Positions 35,737 to 49,245 of a stretch of DNA of 64,000 nt are shown here, in pieces. The notes under the pieces are model-generated. The model ran no database searches. It saw nothing but the letters and a program-made list of their open reading frames with translations, and was not told the origin of the DNA. The DNA lies in contig JAITYX010000047.1 of assembly GCA_021018815.1 (NCBI GenBank), positions 620,001-684,000 of the forward strand, given 5' to 3'. Both the position numbers and the translations under genes were made by a program. Origin of the DNA: Talinum fruticosum. Lineage: Eukaryota; Streptophyta; Magnoliopsida; Caryophyllales; Talinaceae. Every line of letters begins with the position of its first letter. The stretch's first letter is position 1.

Positions 35737-38700
35737 TGGAGGCTATTATCCACGTTTTTTTAATTTTTAAAAAATTTTTAAAAATTTATTAAATAATATA
35801 TTAATAAATTTATTGACAATTAAAGAGTTTTTTTACTATTTAATGTTCATTTTAGATCATTTTAAGAGTATTGTACACCAGAAAAATACTCCAATAAAAC
35901 ACTCAAATGTTGCTCATTCTTAATTGCTTTGAAATCACCTTGTAAGATCAAAAGGATAATGACAATGTCATAAGTAATAATTATCAAGAATATCTAAATT
36001 TATAAAGATAATACTGTGAACTCACCAAAGGGTTTCTGAAGTATAGTGGCCAAGTGATTCCAATACCGAAAAATGAAGGTTATTATTCACAATTTTTAGC
36101 AATTTTTGGAAAATTTTTAGAAAATAATTAAATAATATCTTAACAAACCTACTAAAAATTCAAGAAATTCTTGGCTATTTAGGACCCATTCTAAATTATT
36201 TTAAGAACATTATATATCAAAAAGACACTCAAATAAAACACCCAAATCTTCTTCATTCTTGATTGTTTTGGGATCATCATCTAAGATCCAAAAGACAATA
36301 GTAATGTAATAAGTAATAATTATCGACATCATCTAAATTTATAAAGATAATATTGTGAACTTCCTAAGGGGTTTCAAAGGCATAGTGGTCAAGTGATTCA
36401 AAAACTCAAAAATGAAGATTATTATCTATAATTTTTTGCAATGTTTAGGAAATTTTCGTAAAATTGTCAAATAAAATCTTAACACACCTACTCGACAATT
36501 CAAAAGGTTCTTGACTATTTAAGGCTCATTATAAATCATTTCAAGAGTATTGTGTACCAGAAAAACACCCAAATAAAACATTCAAATCTTGCTCGCTTTT
36601 GCCTACTCGTGATCACCTTCTATGACCAAAAAGACTAATAATAATGTCATGACTACAAATCATCAAGATCATCTAAATTAATAAAGAGAATATTGTGATC
36701 TTCCCAATGGATTTTAGAGGCATAGTGGTCAAGCGCTTCCAACACCCAAAAATGAACGCAATTATCCAAAAAATTTTACATTTTTTGGAAATTTTCGAAA
36801 AGTTGTCCAATAATATATTAGTAAATATACTAACAATTCAAGAGATTCTTGACTATTTAAGGCCCATTATGGATCATTTCAAGAGCATTGTACACTAGAA
36901 AAATACTCGAATAAAACACCGAAATCTTACTCATTCTTTTCTACTTTGAGATCACCTTCCGAGATTAAAAAAACAATGTCAATGTCATAAGTAGTGATTA
37001 TAAAAATCATCTAAATTTTTAAAGATAATATTGTGAACTTCCTAAGAGGTTTTAGAGGCATAGTAGTCAAGTGATTCAAAGACAATAAAATAAATGCTAT
37101 TATTCACATTTTTTGTAATTTTTAGGAAATTTTTGAAAAATTGTCAAATAATACCATAACAAATCTACTAATAATTGAAGAGATTCTGGACTATTTAAGG
37201 CTTATTCTAGATCATTTCAAATAAAACATGAAATATTGCTCATTCTTGACAACTTTGGGATCTTCTTCTATGATCCAATAGACAATAGCAATGTCATAAG
37301 TAGAAATTATCAAGATTATCTAAATTCATAAAGAGAATATTGTGATCTTCCCAATAGGTTTCACAGGCATAATGGTCAAGCGCTTCCAAGACCCAAAAAT
37401 AAAGGATATTATCCACAGCTTTTTTATAATTTTTGAGAAATTTTCCCAAAGTTATCAAATAATATTTTAACAAACCTACTCGACAATTCAAGAGATTCTT
37501 GGCTATTTAGAAACCATTATAGATAATTTCAAGGGCATTATACACAAGAAAAAGACTCAAATAAATCACCCAAATTTTGCTCATTCCTGGCTACTTTGAG
37601 ATTATCGTCTAATATCCAAAAGACAATAGCAATATCATAAGTATAAATCATCAAGATCATCTAAGTTAACAAAGAAAATATTGTGAGCTTCCCAAGGGGT
37701 TTCAGAGGCATAGTGGTCAAATGTTTCCAATGGCGAAAAATGAAGGCTATTATCCTCGCTTTTTATAATTTTTGAAAAATTTTCGGAAAGTTATCAAATT
37801 ATATCTTAATAAACCTACTCACAATTCATGAAATTATTTCCTATTTAAGGCCTATTCTATATCATTTGAAGAGCATTGTGCACCGTAAAAACATTCAAAT
37901 AAAACACCCAAATCTTCCCCGTTCTTGATCGCTTTAGGATCACCTTTTATGATCAAAAAGAAAATAACAATGTCATAAGTAGAAATCATCAAGATCATCT
38001 AAATTAATAAAGAGAATACTCGTGAGCTTCTCAACGGGTTTCGGAGGTATACTCGTCAAGTGCTTCCAACACCAAAAATGAAGGCTATTATCCAAAAAAT
38101 TTTGTAATTTTTTGGAAATTTTCGGAAAGTTGTCAAATAATATTTTACTAAACCTACTAATAATTCAAGAGGTTCTTGACTATTTAAGGCCCATTATAGA
38201 TCATTTTAAGAGTATTGTACACCAGAAAAATACTCAAATAAAACATCTAAATCTTCTTCATTCTTGGCTACTATAGGATCACCTTCTAAGATTATAAAGA
38301 TAATGGCAATGTCATAAGAAGTAATTATCAAGATCATCTAAATTCATGAAGATAATAATGTGAACTTGCAAAGGGGTTTTAGAGGCATATCAGTCAAGTG
38401 CTTCAAAGACCCAAAATGAAGGCCATTATCCATGATTTTTTGAAATTTTTGAGAAATTTTGAAAAGTTGTCAAATAATATCTTAACAAACCTAACAATTC
38501 AGGAGTTTTTGGGTATTAAAGGCCCATTATAAATTATTTGAAAAGCATTGTACGCCAGAAAAACACTCAAATAAAACACCAAAATTTTGCTCATTCTTGG
38601 CTACTTTGGGATCACCTTCTATGATCCAAAAGATAACAGCAATGTTATAAGTAGAAATCATCAAGATAATCTAAATTCATAAAGAGAATATTGTGAGCTT

Positions 38701-41700
38701 ACCAAGGGGTTTCAGAGGCATAGTGATCAAGTGCTTCCAATACCCAAAAATGAAGGCTATTATCCACGCTTTTTTCAACTTTAGGAAAATTTTCGGAAAG
38801 TTGTCAAATAATATGTTAACAAACCTAATAACAGCTTCTAGAGATTCTTTGATATTTAAGGCTCATTCTATATCATTTCAAGAGCATTGTACAACAAAAA
38901 AATATTCAAATAAAACACCTAAAGTTTCTTCATTCTTGGATGTTTTGGGACCACCTTCTAAAATCCAAAAGATAATAGCAATGTCATAAGTACAAATCAT
39001 CAAGACAATCTAAATTCATAAAAAGAATATTATAAGTTTCCAAAGGGGTTTCATAGGCATAGTGGTCAAATACTTCCAAGATCAAAAAATGAAGGTTATT
39101 ATCCACAATTTTTAACAATTTTTGAAAATATTTTGAAAGTTGTCAAATAATATCTTAGCAAACCTACTGAAAATTAAAAAGGTTTTTGGCTATTAAAAGC
39201 TCATTCTAGATCATTTAAAGAGTATTGTACACCAGAAAAACACTAAAAATAAAACACCCAAATCTTACTAATTCTAGACTGCTTTGGGATCACCTTTTAA
39301 AATAAAAAAGACAATGGCGATGTCATAAGTATTAATTATCAAGATCATCTAAATTCATAATGATAATACTGTGAACTTCCCAAGGGCTTTCGGAGGTATA
39401 GTGGTCAAGTAATTCAAAGACCCAAAAATAAAGGCTATTATCCACGATTTTTTGAAATTTTTTGAAAAGTTGTCAAATAATATTTTAACAAACCTACTAA
39501 CAATTCAAGAGGTTCTTGGATATTAAAGACCCATTTTAGATAATTTGAAGAGTATTGTACACCAGAAAAATACTCAAATAAAACACTAAAATCTTACTTA
39601 TTTTTAGGTGCTTTGGATCACCTTATAAGATCTAAAAGACAATAACATTATCATAAGTATAAATCATCAAGATCATCTAAATTAATCAAGGAAAATTGTG
39701 AGATTCCCAAGGGGTTTCAGAGGAATAATGGTCAAGTGTTTTCAATTAAGAAAATTGAAGTCTATTATCCATGATTTTTGCAAATTTTGAAAAATTTCGG
39801 AAAATTGTCAAATAATATCTTAACAAACCGATCGACAACTCAAGATACTCTTGGCTATTTATGACCCATTCAAGATCATTTCAAGAACATTCTATACCAG
39901 AAAAACACTCAAATAAAACGCCAAAATCTTCCTCATTCTTGGTTCCTATAGGATCACCTTCTAAGATGCAAAAGACAATAGCAATGTCATAAGTAGAAAT
40001 CATCAAGATTATCTAAATTCATAAAAAGAATAGTGTGAGCTTCCCAAGGAGTTTTAGACATATAGTGGTCAAGTGCTTCCACGACCTAAAAATGAAAGCT
40101 ATTATTATCTACGATTTTTTGCAATTTTTGAGATATTTTCGGAAAATTGTCAAATAATATCTTAACTAACCTACTGATAATTAAAGAGGTTCTTGTCTAT
40201 TTAAGGCCATTTCTAAATCATTTTAAAAGCATTGTACATCACAAAAATACTTCAACAAAACACCCAAACCTTACTCATTCTTGGTTACTTCGGGATCATC
40301 TTATAAGATTAAAAAGAAAATGACAATGTCATAAATAGTAATTATCAAGATTACCTAAATTCTACTTTTTTAGAAAAAAAGATCACCTAATTTCATAAAG
40401 ATAATAATCTAAACTTCCTTAAGAGTTTTAGAGGCATAGTGGTCAAGTGCTTAAAAGACAAAAAAAATAAAGGCTATTATCCACGATTTTTTGCAATTTT
40501 TGAAAAATTTTCGGAAAGTTATCAAATAATATCATAACAAATCAGATGACAATTCAAGAGGTTCTTGGCTATTTAAGGCCCATTATAGATCATTTCAAGA
40601 GCATTGTACACCAGAAAAAATATTCCAATAAAAGACCTAAATCTTGCTCATTCTTGGCCGCTTTGAGATTACTTTCGAAATAAAAAAGACAATGACAATA
40701 TCATAAGTACTAACTATCAAGATCATCTAAATTTATAAAGATAATAGTGTGAACTTTCCAAGGGGTTTTAAAGGCATAGTGGTCAAATGATTGAAAGACC
40801 CAAAAATGAAGGCTATATTATCCACGATTTTTTGCAATTTTTGGGAAATTTCAGAAAGTTTTCAAATAATGTATTAATAAGCCTACTAACAATTCAAAAG
40901 GTTATTAGCTATTTAAGACCCATTCTATAATTTTTGGATCACTTTCTTCATCATTCTTGGTTGCTTTTGGATCACTTTCTAAGTTTCAAAAGATAATCAC
41001 AATGTTATAAGTAGTAATTATCAAGATCATCTAAATTTATAAATAGAATGTTGTGAGCTTCTCAAGGAGTTCTAGAGGCATAGTAGTCAAGGGCTTCCTA
41101 GACCCAAAAATGAAGGTTATTATCCACAATTATTTATAATTTTTGAAAAATTTTCAAAAAGGTGTCAAATAATAATTTAACAAACTTACTGATAATTAAA
41201 GAGATTCTTAGTTATTTAAAGTCCATTGTAGATCAATTCAAGAGTATTGTAAATTAGAAAAACACAAAAAAAAACACATTCAAAATGTTGCTCACTTTTT
41301 TTACTTTGGAATCACCATCTAAAATAAAAAAGACAATGGCATAGTGGCCAAGTGCTTCCAAGACTCAAAAATGAAGGCTATTATCTATTATTTTTTGCAA
41401 TTTTTGAAAAATTTTCAGAAAGTTATCAAATAATATATTAACAAATCTATTAATATTTGAAGAGGTTTTTGACTATTTAAAACCCATTCTAGATCATTTT
41501 AAGAGCATTGTACAACAAAAAAACACTCAATATTATTAGCTTATTTGAGATCACATTCTCGAGATAAAAAGACAATATCAATGTCATAAGTTGATTATCA
41601 AGATCATTTGAATTCATAGAGAATATTGTGAATTTCCCAAGAGGTTTCATACGCATAGTGATCAAATACTTCCAACACCGAAAAAGGAAGGCTATTATTC

Positions 41701-43385
41701 ACGGTATTTTTGCAATTTTTGGGAAATTTTCGGAAAGTTATCAAGTAATATCTTACTAAACCTACTAACAATTAAATAGGTTATTTGCTATTTAAGGCGC
41801 AGTCTAAATCATTTCAAGAGCATTGTCACAAGAAAAGCACTCAAATAAAATACCTAATTCTTGCTCATTCTTGACTACTTTGGGATTACATTCGAAGATA
41901 AAAAGACAATGACAATGTCATAAGTAGTAATTATCAAGATCATCTAAATCCATAATGATAATATTGTGAATTTTCAAGAGGTTTTCGAAGCATAGTGGTC
42001 AATTGCTTCTAAGACCCAAAAATGAAGGCTATTATCCACGATTTTTTGACAGCTTTGGGAAATTTTAAAAAGTTGTCAAATAATATCTTAACAAACTTAC
42101 TAACAATTCAAGATGTTCTTTGCTATTTAAGTCCAATTCTAGACCATTTCAAGAGTATTGTACACCGGAAAAACACTAAAATAAAACAACCAAATCTTGT
42201 TCATTCTTGTCCGCTTTGGGATCATTTTATAAGATTAAAAAGACAATGGTAATGTCACAAGTAGTAATTATCAATATTATATAAATGCATAAAGATATCA
42301 CTATAAAACCTTCCAAGGGTTTTCAGGGGCAAAGTGGTCAAGTGCTTCCAAGACCCAAAAATGAACGCTATTATCCACGATTTTCTCGTAATTTTTGGAA
42401 AAAATTTGGAAAGTTATCAAATAATATCATAACAAACCTACTCGACAATTGAAGAAGTTCTTGGCTATTTAAGTCCCGTTCTAGATCATTTCAAAAGCAT
42501 TATACACCGTAAAAACACTTAATTGAAACACCCAAATATTGCTCAATTAAAACACTCAAATCTTGCTCATTATTGGCGGCTTTGGGATCACCTTCTAAGA
42601 TCCGGAAGACAATAACAATGTCATAAATAGAAATCATCAAGATCATCTAAATTCATAAAGAGAATATCATGAGCTTCCTAAGGGGTTTCAGAGGCATAGT
42701 GGTCAACGACTTCCAAGATCCAAAAATAAAGGTTATTATCCACGATTTTTTGCAATTTTTAGAAAATTTTGGTAAAGTTTTCCAATAATGTATTAACGTA
42801 ACTATCGACAATGTCTTTTTGTTATTTAAGGCCCAATCTATATCATTTAAGAGCATTGTATACCGTAAAAACACTCAAATAAAACATCAAAATCTTTCTC
42901 ATTCTTGGTCGCTTTGCAATCACCTTCTAAGATCAAAAACACAATGACAATGTCATATGTAGTAATTATTAAGATCATCTAATTTCATATAGATAATATT
43001 GTGAACTTCTCAAAGGGTTTCGGAGGTATAGTGGTCAAGTACTTCTAAGACCCAAAAATGAAGGCTATTATCAATGCTTTTTGCATTTTTTGAAAAATTT
43101 TCGAAATGTTGTCAAATAATATATTATCAAACCTACTCGACAATTAAAGAAGTTTTTTGTTATCTCGAGGCCCATTTTAGATCATTTTAAGAGCATTGTA
43201 CATTAGAAAAATACTCAAATAAAATATCCAAATCTCACTCATTATTGGTTGCTTTTGGATCATCTTCTCATATCAAAAAGACAATCACAATGTCATAAGT
43301 ATTAATTATCAAGATCATCTAAGTTCATAAAGAAAATACTGTAAATTTTATAAGGGGTTTAAGTGGTATAGTGGTAAAGTGCACA
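35737..43385. repeat. Satellite-like tandem array, about 23 copies of a roughly 332-bp unit
   Basis: The landmark AAAAATGAAGGCTATTATCC recurs near 35741, 36072, 36409, 36749, 37087, 37396, 37736, 38075, 38413, 38747, 39086, 39425, 39752, 40088, 40463, 40803, 41106, 41367, 41683, 42018, 42357, 42723 and 43055. The mean spacing is about 332 bp and all copies are in the same orientation. Each unit also carries GTCAAATAATATCTTAACAA, GAGCATTGTACACCAGAAAA, CAATGTCATAAGTAG and GGCATAGTGGTCAAGTGC. Copies have diverged by substitutions and small indels, and some are short (around 260-316 bp). Units contain no long open frame, so short frames inside are incidental. The array ends sharply near 43385 in AAGTGCACAACAAAAGAC. 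Confidence 0.95.
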
Positions 43386-44489
43386 ACAAAAGACAGTTAA
43401 AAACATATAAAAAAATAAATTATACATTTCTAAATTCACATTTTCTAAAATATATTTGTTGTTTTTTTCCTATTTTGTAGGCTATACGATTAACTTTTGT
43501 TTCTTTAAGACCGCTAATAACAGGGGGATTTTGTTACTTGATCAACATATATTAGAGGGCAACAAGTTATGTTTATCAAGTATAGGTCGCATGATAGACG
43601 GTCTTTGTTTAATACGGAGTATCTATTTATAATGTCTTTTTTTATGACATACAACATATATTAGATAACCCTTATTCTTATAAGAATTCCGGCTAAATAT
43701 TATATACCAAAGTACGAAGGAAGGAGGACGAACAACAAGTCCGAACAATTAGAAGGGTAGTAACATAATGACCAAAATGCACTAACCATTTTGCAATGCA
43801 ATTGAATTCTCTAAAAATGCATGTCATCCTAAAACCAATAAACTTGCTTGTAAGGAAGATAATATCTTTGATAATAAAATCAACTTGCCCTGGTGCCTCG
43901 AGCTTCCCTTTTACCCATTAATAATGATTTTGTTTCACCTTTGATGTATAATTTTCGATGGAACCTAAATCTTAGGGCACTAATTTTAATAATCAATATA
44001 GAAGTGAAACCGAGATTGAAAGTTCCGCTTACAATAACTTTCTATTTTCGTCTCATATAATGAATCCTATAACCGCAAACTATTACTGACTGATCAATCA
44101 AAATTAAGTTTAACACTATCTTCCCAGTGTTTTTTTTCTATCTAATAAGATGGATTTGCTTTCTCCGAATTCGGTGAAGGTTACCCTCGTGTTCCGTTGA
44201 AGAGTATTTTAACCTTGCTTTTTACTCTTCAAACAATTTTATTGGGCTTTTAAAAAGACCACAACAAGCCCGTTTCTTATTGGGCTTAACCCACCCGCCG
44301 ACCACAGAAAAAAAAAAGAAAAAAAGAAAAACTTGACCGACCCGTCATATTTCTCCCAGTGGATCGCTTAATAAAGGATACCTCTGGAAGGAACTAGAAC
44401 CCCCGAACGAGAAAAAATCCTTCAAAGCGGGAAAGTTTACGGTTTACCCGAGTCCGAATCGGACGGCTAGAATTCAATTGAAGAATGGA
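43386..44489. other. Intergenic DNA between the satellite array and the HSC70 promoter
   Basis: No gene was recognised. The distal part is AT-rich; GC rises from about 44280 towards the HSC70 promoter. Confidence 0.55.
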
Positions 44490-44502
44490 GAACGTTCTCG
44501 AA
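44490..44502 (+). promoter_or_regulatory. Perfect heat-shock element
   Basis: GAACGTTCTCGAA fits three alternating nGAAn units (GAA-nn-TTC-nn-GAA). It lies 17 bases upstream of the TATA box and about 180 bp before the HSC70 start codon. It is the expected binding site for heat-shock factor trimers. Confidence 0.85.
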
Positions 44503-44519
44503 ACCGCCTTTTCCCTTTT

Positions 44520-44525
44520 TATAAA
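44520..44525 (+). promoter_or_regulatory. TATA box of the HSC70 gene
   Basis: TATAAA sits just downstream of the heat-shock element and about 155 bp upstream of the ATG at 44681. Transcription would start near 44550. Confidence 0.75.
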
Positions 44526-44680
44526 CTTCCCCCTTCCTCTGTTCTCCAGTCACCTTGCTCATCTCAGAAGAGAGGAAAAAGAAAAGCTTCTCGCTATAGC
44601 ATATCAATTTTTTCTCTTATCGATTTTGATTTCAGTTTTGCTGCTTTTTTTCTCGTCGGAGTTCGATCGGAGAGTGAAGA

Positions 44681-47337
44681 ATGGCCGGAAAAGGAGAAGG
44701 TCCAGCGATTGGAATTGATCTCGGGACGACATACTCTTGCGTCGGAGTTTGGCAGCATGATCGTGTTGAGATCATTGCTAACGACCAAGGTAACAGAACG
44801 ACGCCGTCGTATGTTGCCTTCACCGATACTGAGAGGTTGATAGGCGACGCCGCGAAGAACCAGGTCGCTATGAACCCTACCAACACCGTCTTTGGTACAT
44901 TTTCTTCTCCCTCTGTTTTTTCCGTTGTTTAATTTCGTTATTATCTGTGTTGATCTTAATTCAGAAGTATAGATTAGAGAAGCATTAACGTGGTTTACAG
45001 AGAGAACTTGTGACTTGCTGAGTTTTATGCTGAAAATTCCATATTTGAGAGCAAAAAGCGATAGTCTGTGTTGATTCGGAAACAAATATTGGCTATAATA
45101 CTCTTATGAAGAGGTGAATTATGGAAGCTAAAATTTCACTCTGGTTTTTTATTTTTGGTGCTGATTCGGGAATCTCTACAAATGTCAATACTGTTTTGTT
45201 CGCGTTTAATCTGAACTTGGAGGTGGAAATTTCTTTCTTCTTTTAAACTGGATATTTGATAGTCTGGAAGGCAGTAATTGAAAATTGTGTTTTAGTTGAT
45301 TAATTTGATTGTAGGTTGTTACAAATATTCATCAATTTTAATCATTTGATAAAGTTTGGGGAACAGTAATTGAAAATTCTGCTCTAGTGGATTAATTTGA
45401 TTGTACGTTGTAACAAATATTCATCAATTGGGATTATTAGCATCAGGTAGATTGAATGCTTGCAAATTTGCAATATACGGTCTGAAAATGTGTTAATTGG
45501 AAGTCAATGATGGTGAAATCAATGTATAATAATATTGGGGATGCAAATTTCCGTTTCTGGGATGAATTATACTGATTGAAGGTCTCTTATTGGTGATGTA
45601 TTCGTAGATGCCAAGCGATTGATTGGTAGGAGATTCAGTGATCCGTCGGTGCAAGCTGACATGAAGCTATGGCCATTCAAGGTGATTCCCGGGCCCGGTG
45701 ACAAGCCCATGATAGTGGTCAACTACAAGGGCGAGGAGAAGCAATTCTCTGCTGAAGAGATCTCTTCCATGGTCCTCATTAAGATGAGGGAGATCGCCGA
45801 GGCCTATCTGGGCACCACAATCAAGAATGCAGTTGTGACTGTCCCTGCTTACTTCAATGACTCGCAGCGTCAGGCCACCAAGGACGCTGGCACGATTGCT
45901 GGCCTCAATGTCATGCGTATCATCAACGAGCCCACGGCTGCTGCCATTGCTTATGGCCTTGACAAGAAGGCTGGAAGCAGTGGCGAGAAGAATGTGCTCA
46001 TTTTCGACCTTGGTGGGGGTACCTTTGATGTCTCCCTCTTGACCATTGAGGAGGGTATCTTCGAAGTGAAGGCCACTGCTGGTGATACTCATCTTGGCGG
46101 TGAGGACTTTGATAATAGGTTGGTGAATCACTTTGTGCAGGAGTTCAAGAGGAAGCACAAGAAGGATATCAGTGGAAACCCTAGGGCCTTGAGGAGGTTG
46201 AGGACTGCTTGTGAGAGGGCAAAGAGGACTTTGTCTTCCACCGCTCAGACTACCATTGAGATTGATTCACTCTATGAGGGTATTGATTTCTACACTACCA
46301 TTACTCGAGCTCGGTTTGAGGAATTGAACATGGATTTGTTTAGGAAGTGTATGGAGCCTGTTGAGAAGTGTCTAAGGGATGCTAAGATGGACAAGAGTAA
46401 TGTACATGATGTGGTACTTGTTGGTGGATCAACTAGGATCCCTAAGGTCCAACAATTGCTCCAAGACTTCTTTAATGGGAAGGAGCTCTGCAAGAGTATT
46501 AACCCAGATGAAGCCGTGGCATATGGTGCGGCTGTCCAGGCTGCCATTCTCAGTGGCGAAGGAAACGAGAAGGTGCAAGACTTGCTGCTCTTGGATGTCA
46601 CCCCACTCTCCCTTGGTTTGGAGACTGCTGGTGGCGTCATGACTGTGCTTATCCCAAGAAATACCACCATACCCACAAAGAAGGAGCAAGTTTTTTCGAC
46701 ATACTCGGACAACCAACCAGGTGTGTTGATTCAAGTGTATGAAGGAGAGAGGGCTAGAACCAAGGACAACAATCTTCTGGGCAAGTTTGAACTCACTGGT
46801 ATCCCTCCTGCCCCAAGGGGTGTGCCCCAGATCAATGTCTGCTTCGACATTGATGCAAATGGCATCCTCAATGTATCAGCCGAGGACAAGACCACCGGCC
46901 AGAAGAACAAGATCACCATAACCAACGACAAGGGCCGGCTCTCCAAGGAAGAGATCGAGAGAATGGTGCAGGAGGCAGAGAAGTACAAGTCAGAGGATGA
47001 GGAGCTGAAGAAGAAGGTCGAAGCCAAGAACGCCCTTGAAAATTATGCTTACAACATGAGGAACACCATCAAGGATGAGAAGATCAGTGCCAAATTACCG
47101 GCTGATGACAAGAAGAAGATTGAGGATGCAATCGATCAGGCCATCCAATGGCTAGATGCAAACCAGCTTGCTGAGGTAGATGAGTTTGAGGACAAGATGA
47201 AAGAGCTGGAGAGCATTTGCAACCCAATCATAGCCAAGATGTACCAGGGCGGTGCTGGTGGTGTCGATGTGGGTGATGATGGACCTGCAACTGGTACCGG
47301 AAGTGGCGCTGGTCCCAAGATTGAAGAGGTTGATTAA
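44681..47337 (+). CDS. HSC70: Cytosolic heat shock cognate 70 kDa protein (HSP70), 647 aa
   Basis: Two exons (44681-44894 and 45608-47337) give 647 residues. The intron interrupts the Asp72 codon in [11 protein letters not shown], the conserved position in plant HSC70 genes. All three family signatures are present: IDLGTTYS (12-19), [14 protein letters not shown] (203-216) and [17 protein letters not shown] (340-356). The ATPase domain, the substrate-binding domain starting after the [18 protein letters not shown] linker region, and a Gly-rich C-terminus follow. The protein ends EEVD, the TPR-cochaperone tail of cytosolic and nuclear forms; there is no signal or transit peptide. It binds unfolded peptides in an ATP-driven cycle with J-proteins and HSP90 via HOP. 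A heat-shock element plus TATA box upstream suggests heat-responsive expression on top of a constitutive role. The coding sequence is GC-rich relative to its flanks and shows no damage. Confidence 0.98.
45272..45430. repeat. Tandem duplication in the HSC70 intron, offset 92 bp
   Basis: Two copies share CAGTAATTGAAAATT, GATTAATTTGATTGTA and ACAAATATTCATCAATT, starting at 45272 and 45364, with a few mismatches. Confidence 0.85.
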
Positions 47338-49244
47338 GTTGCTTGACTCCTTGGTTAAGTCGGAGATGTCCTCCCCATGTTATTGTTTACTGTTAGACTA
47401 GTAGCAAGGGTGAACTGTGGATTTGTGTTTAGTTTCGCGTTTTTCATTTTGGAGGATTTTGCTGTTTAGCTGCTTTGCTGCCGCTGTCACTTATTCTTCC
47501 TTTAATGAACATGAATGAAAGTGTGTAGTTCCCCATAATTCAGTGGCAGCTATCCTGTCTATGTTGGTGTCGTCAAGATTGAATCCGCTGTTATTTTCCA
47601 CATAATAATTGGTTCAGAGCCCATTTAAGTTGGTGGTATGTTTGGGCTTATTCTGATTGGATTGGGCCAAACATACTCTGAATTCAAACACAAAACATAG
47701 ACGAGGCCCATCTTACCAAAATTACCACCTTAAGTCCTTTTCTTTTGGTATTTTTTTCTTTGGGGCAAGTCCAATAAATTATATTACCATGGTATTTTTC
47801 TGATGCAACCTTCTTATGACTGAATTGCATATAAACAAGGCCTCTAAAATAATTGGTGAAATAATTGGTTATATAATATTAATACTTGGCTATTGCAATT
47901 TTAAATTAAGTGAGGTTTATCTTAGGATTTGTACGAGACTCGTTTTAGGTTATATATCATTAAATTGCATACGAACAACTACACGGGCACCCTTCCAAGT
48001 TTCGAGATTTGAGCTAAATGCTAAGACTATGATGAATACTTGTGTCATCATATTTTCATTTTAGGTCATCATATTTTGTAGTAAAGAATCTTATGAAAAT
48101 TTCATATTAGTCAGGCTAATAAGAGTTCTAAGAGTTATAAATTGAAATATTTGGATATCTAAATTATACATTAAACAAAATGTGTATTAAAAATACACCG
48201 ATACATTTTGATTGATTGATTTTATTTTTTATTGTCAAAAATTTTATTTTTATGATGAATATTCCATCTGATTGTGTCACATTATATAGGCGTTAATTTG
48301 ATATCTATTTTATAACTGTGTTTAGAATTATCGTTAAATCATATGATGAGTGAAATGTATATTATAATCTTATCATTGTTGATGAGCCTTCTTCTTCCTA
48401 ATCCTAATGCTTATACCGGTTGTCACTTCCATTACTACTAGTACTACTTGCTTCCATTCCATAACCAATCCGTTTGTTTCTGAAATGAATTGTTTTTCCC
48501 TTCATTTTGTTGGGTTTCTTTTGGTGAATGGTGACAAACGCACACGCTTTGCTAGGCCATGTGAGCTGCCTTTTTTGGACTCAAATATTGCCCACTTTCC
48601 TCTCTCCCGCCCTCCTTAATCCAACCACATCCTAATCAGCATTCAACATTGTTTTAGCCTTATAATCCCCATCTCTACTAAAACACCCTAATCATACCCC
48701 CTGTCTCTCTCTTTCTCCCCATCCCTTCCTCTACAGTCTCTGTCTCTCCCTCCCTCACCTAAATTGAGTTTTCTTCAATATTGTTTCGTGGTGCTGAAAA
48801 GGGCCTCTGGTTTAAGGGCCTTTGAAGGTAAGGTACCAATATTTTCTACAGAATTTCTGCCCAGTGAATCTCTCTCCTCTCTGTTATTCCATCTTTCGTA
48901 TCCTAAGCCTTTTTCCTGAAACCAGCATTTCCTTTTAGCTATCTGACTACATTAGGAAGTCAGAATCTTTCGAAGGGAGTGATATTAACAAATATATAAT
49001 CTGGGCTAAGATAAAGTTCATCTTTTCTCTGGGGAATTTCATCGAACAGGTTTTTGACAACATGAAGTAGGCTTTCGGTGAAGCTTTCTTCTGCAAAAAG
49101 TTTGATTCTTTGCATTTGGGTTTCCAGTCACCCTAGTGAAAGGATGTGAATTTGAAGCTTTCGTCAGTTTTTATTCAGTTTATCCACCGAAATTCTGCAT
49201 TGAAGTTTTTCTGGAGAGAGAGAGAGACAGAGAGAGACAGAGAG
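47338..49244. other. Intergenic region plus 5' leader of the membrane-protein gene
   Basis: The HSC70 3' UTR occupies the left end (AATGAA motifs near 47502-47519 may be near-upstream poly(A) signals). No other gene is visible. At the right end, a donor GAAG/GTAAGG at 48827/48828 and an acceptor GAACAG/GTTT at 49049/49050 are compatible with an intron in the 5' UTR of the gene starting at 49245. Confidence 0.5.
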
Positions 49245-49245
49245 A
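49214..49245. repeat. GA-rich microsatellite directly before the membrane-protein start codon
   Basis: GAGAGAGA with two ACAG interruptions ends exactly at the ATG. If translated from an upstream in-frame ATG at 49146, it would encode an Arg-Glu repeat, which argues for the 49245 start. Confidence 0.85.

Noticed and set aside
36695..43000. Short open frames inside the satellite units (for example at 38693 and 42022)
   Set aside because: They recur only because of the repeat and are broken in other units, with no conserved coding frame.
44594..47318. Several antisense and out-of-frame open reading frames over HSC70
   Set aside because: Shadows of a GC-rich, highly conserved coding sequence.
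49146..49244. 33-codon N-terminal extension of the membrane protein from an upstream in-frame ATG
   Set aside because: It translates the GA microsatellite and leader; the protein starting at 49245 begins with a typical signal-anchor.
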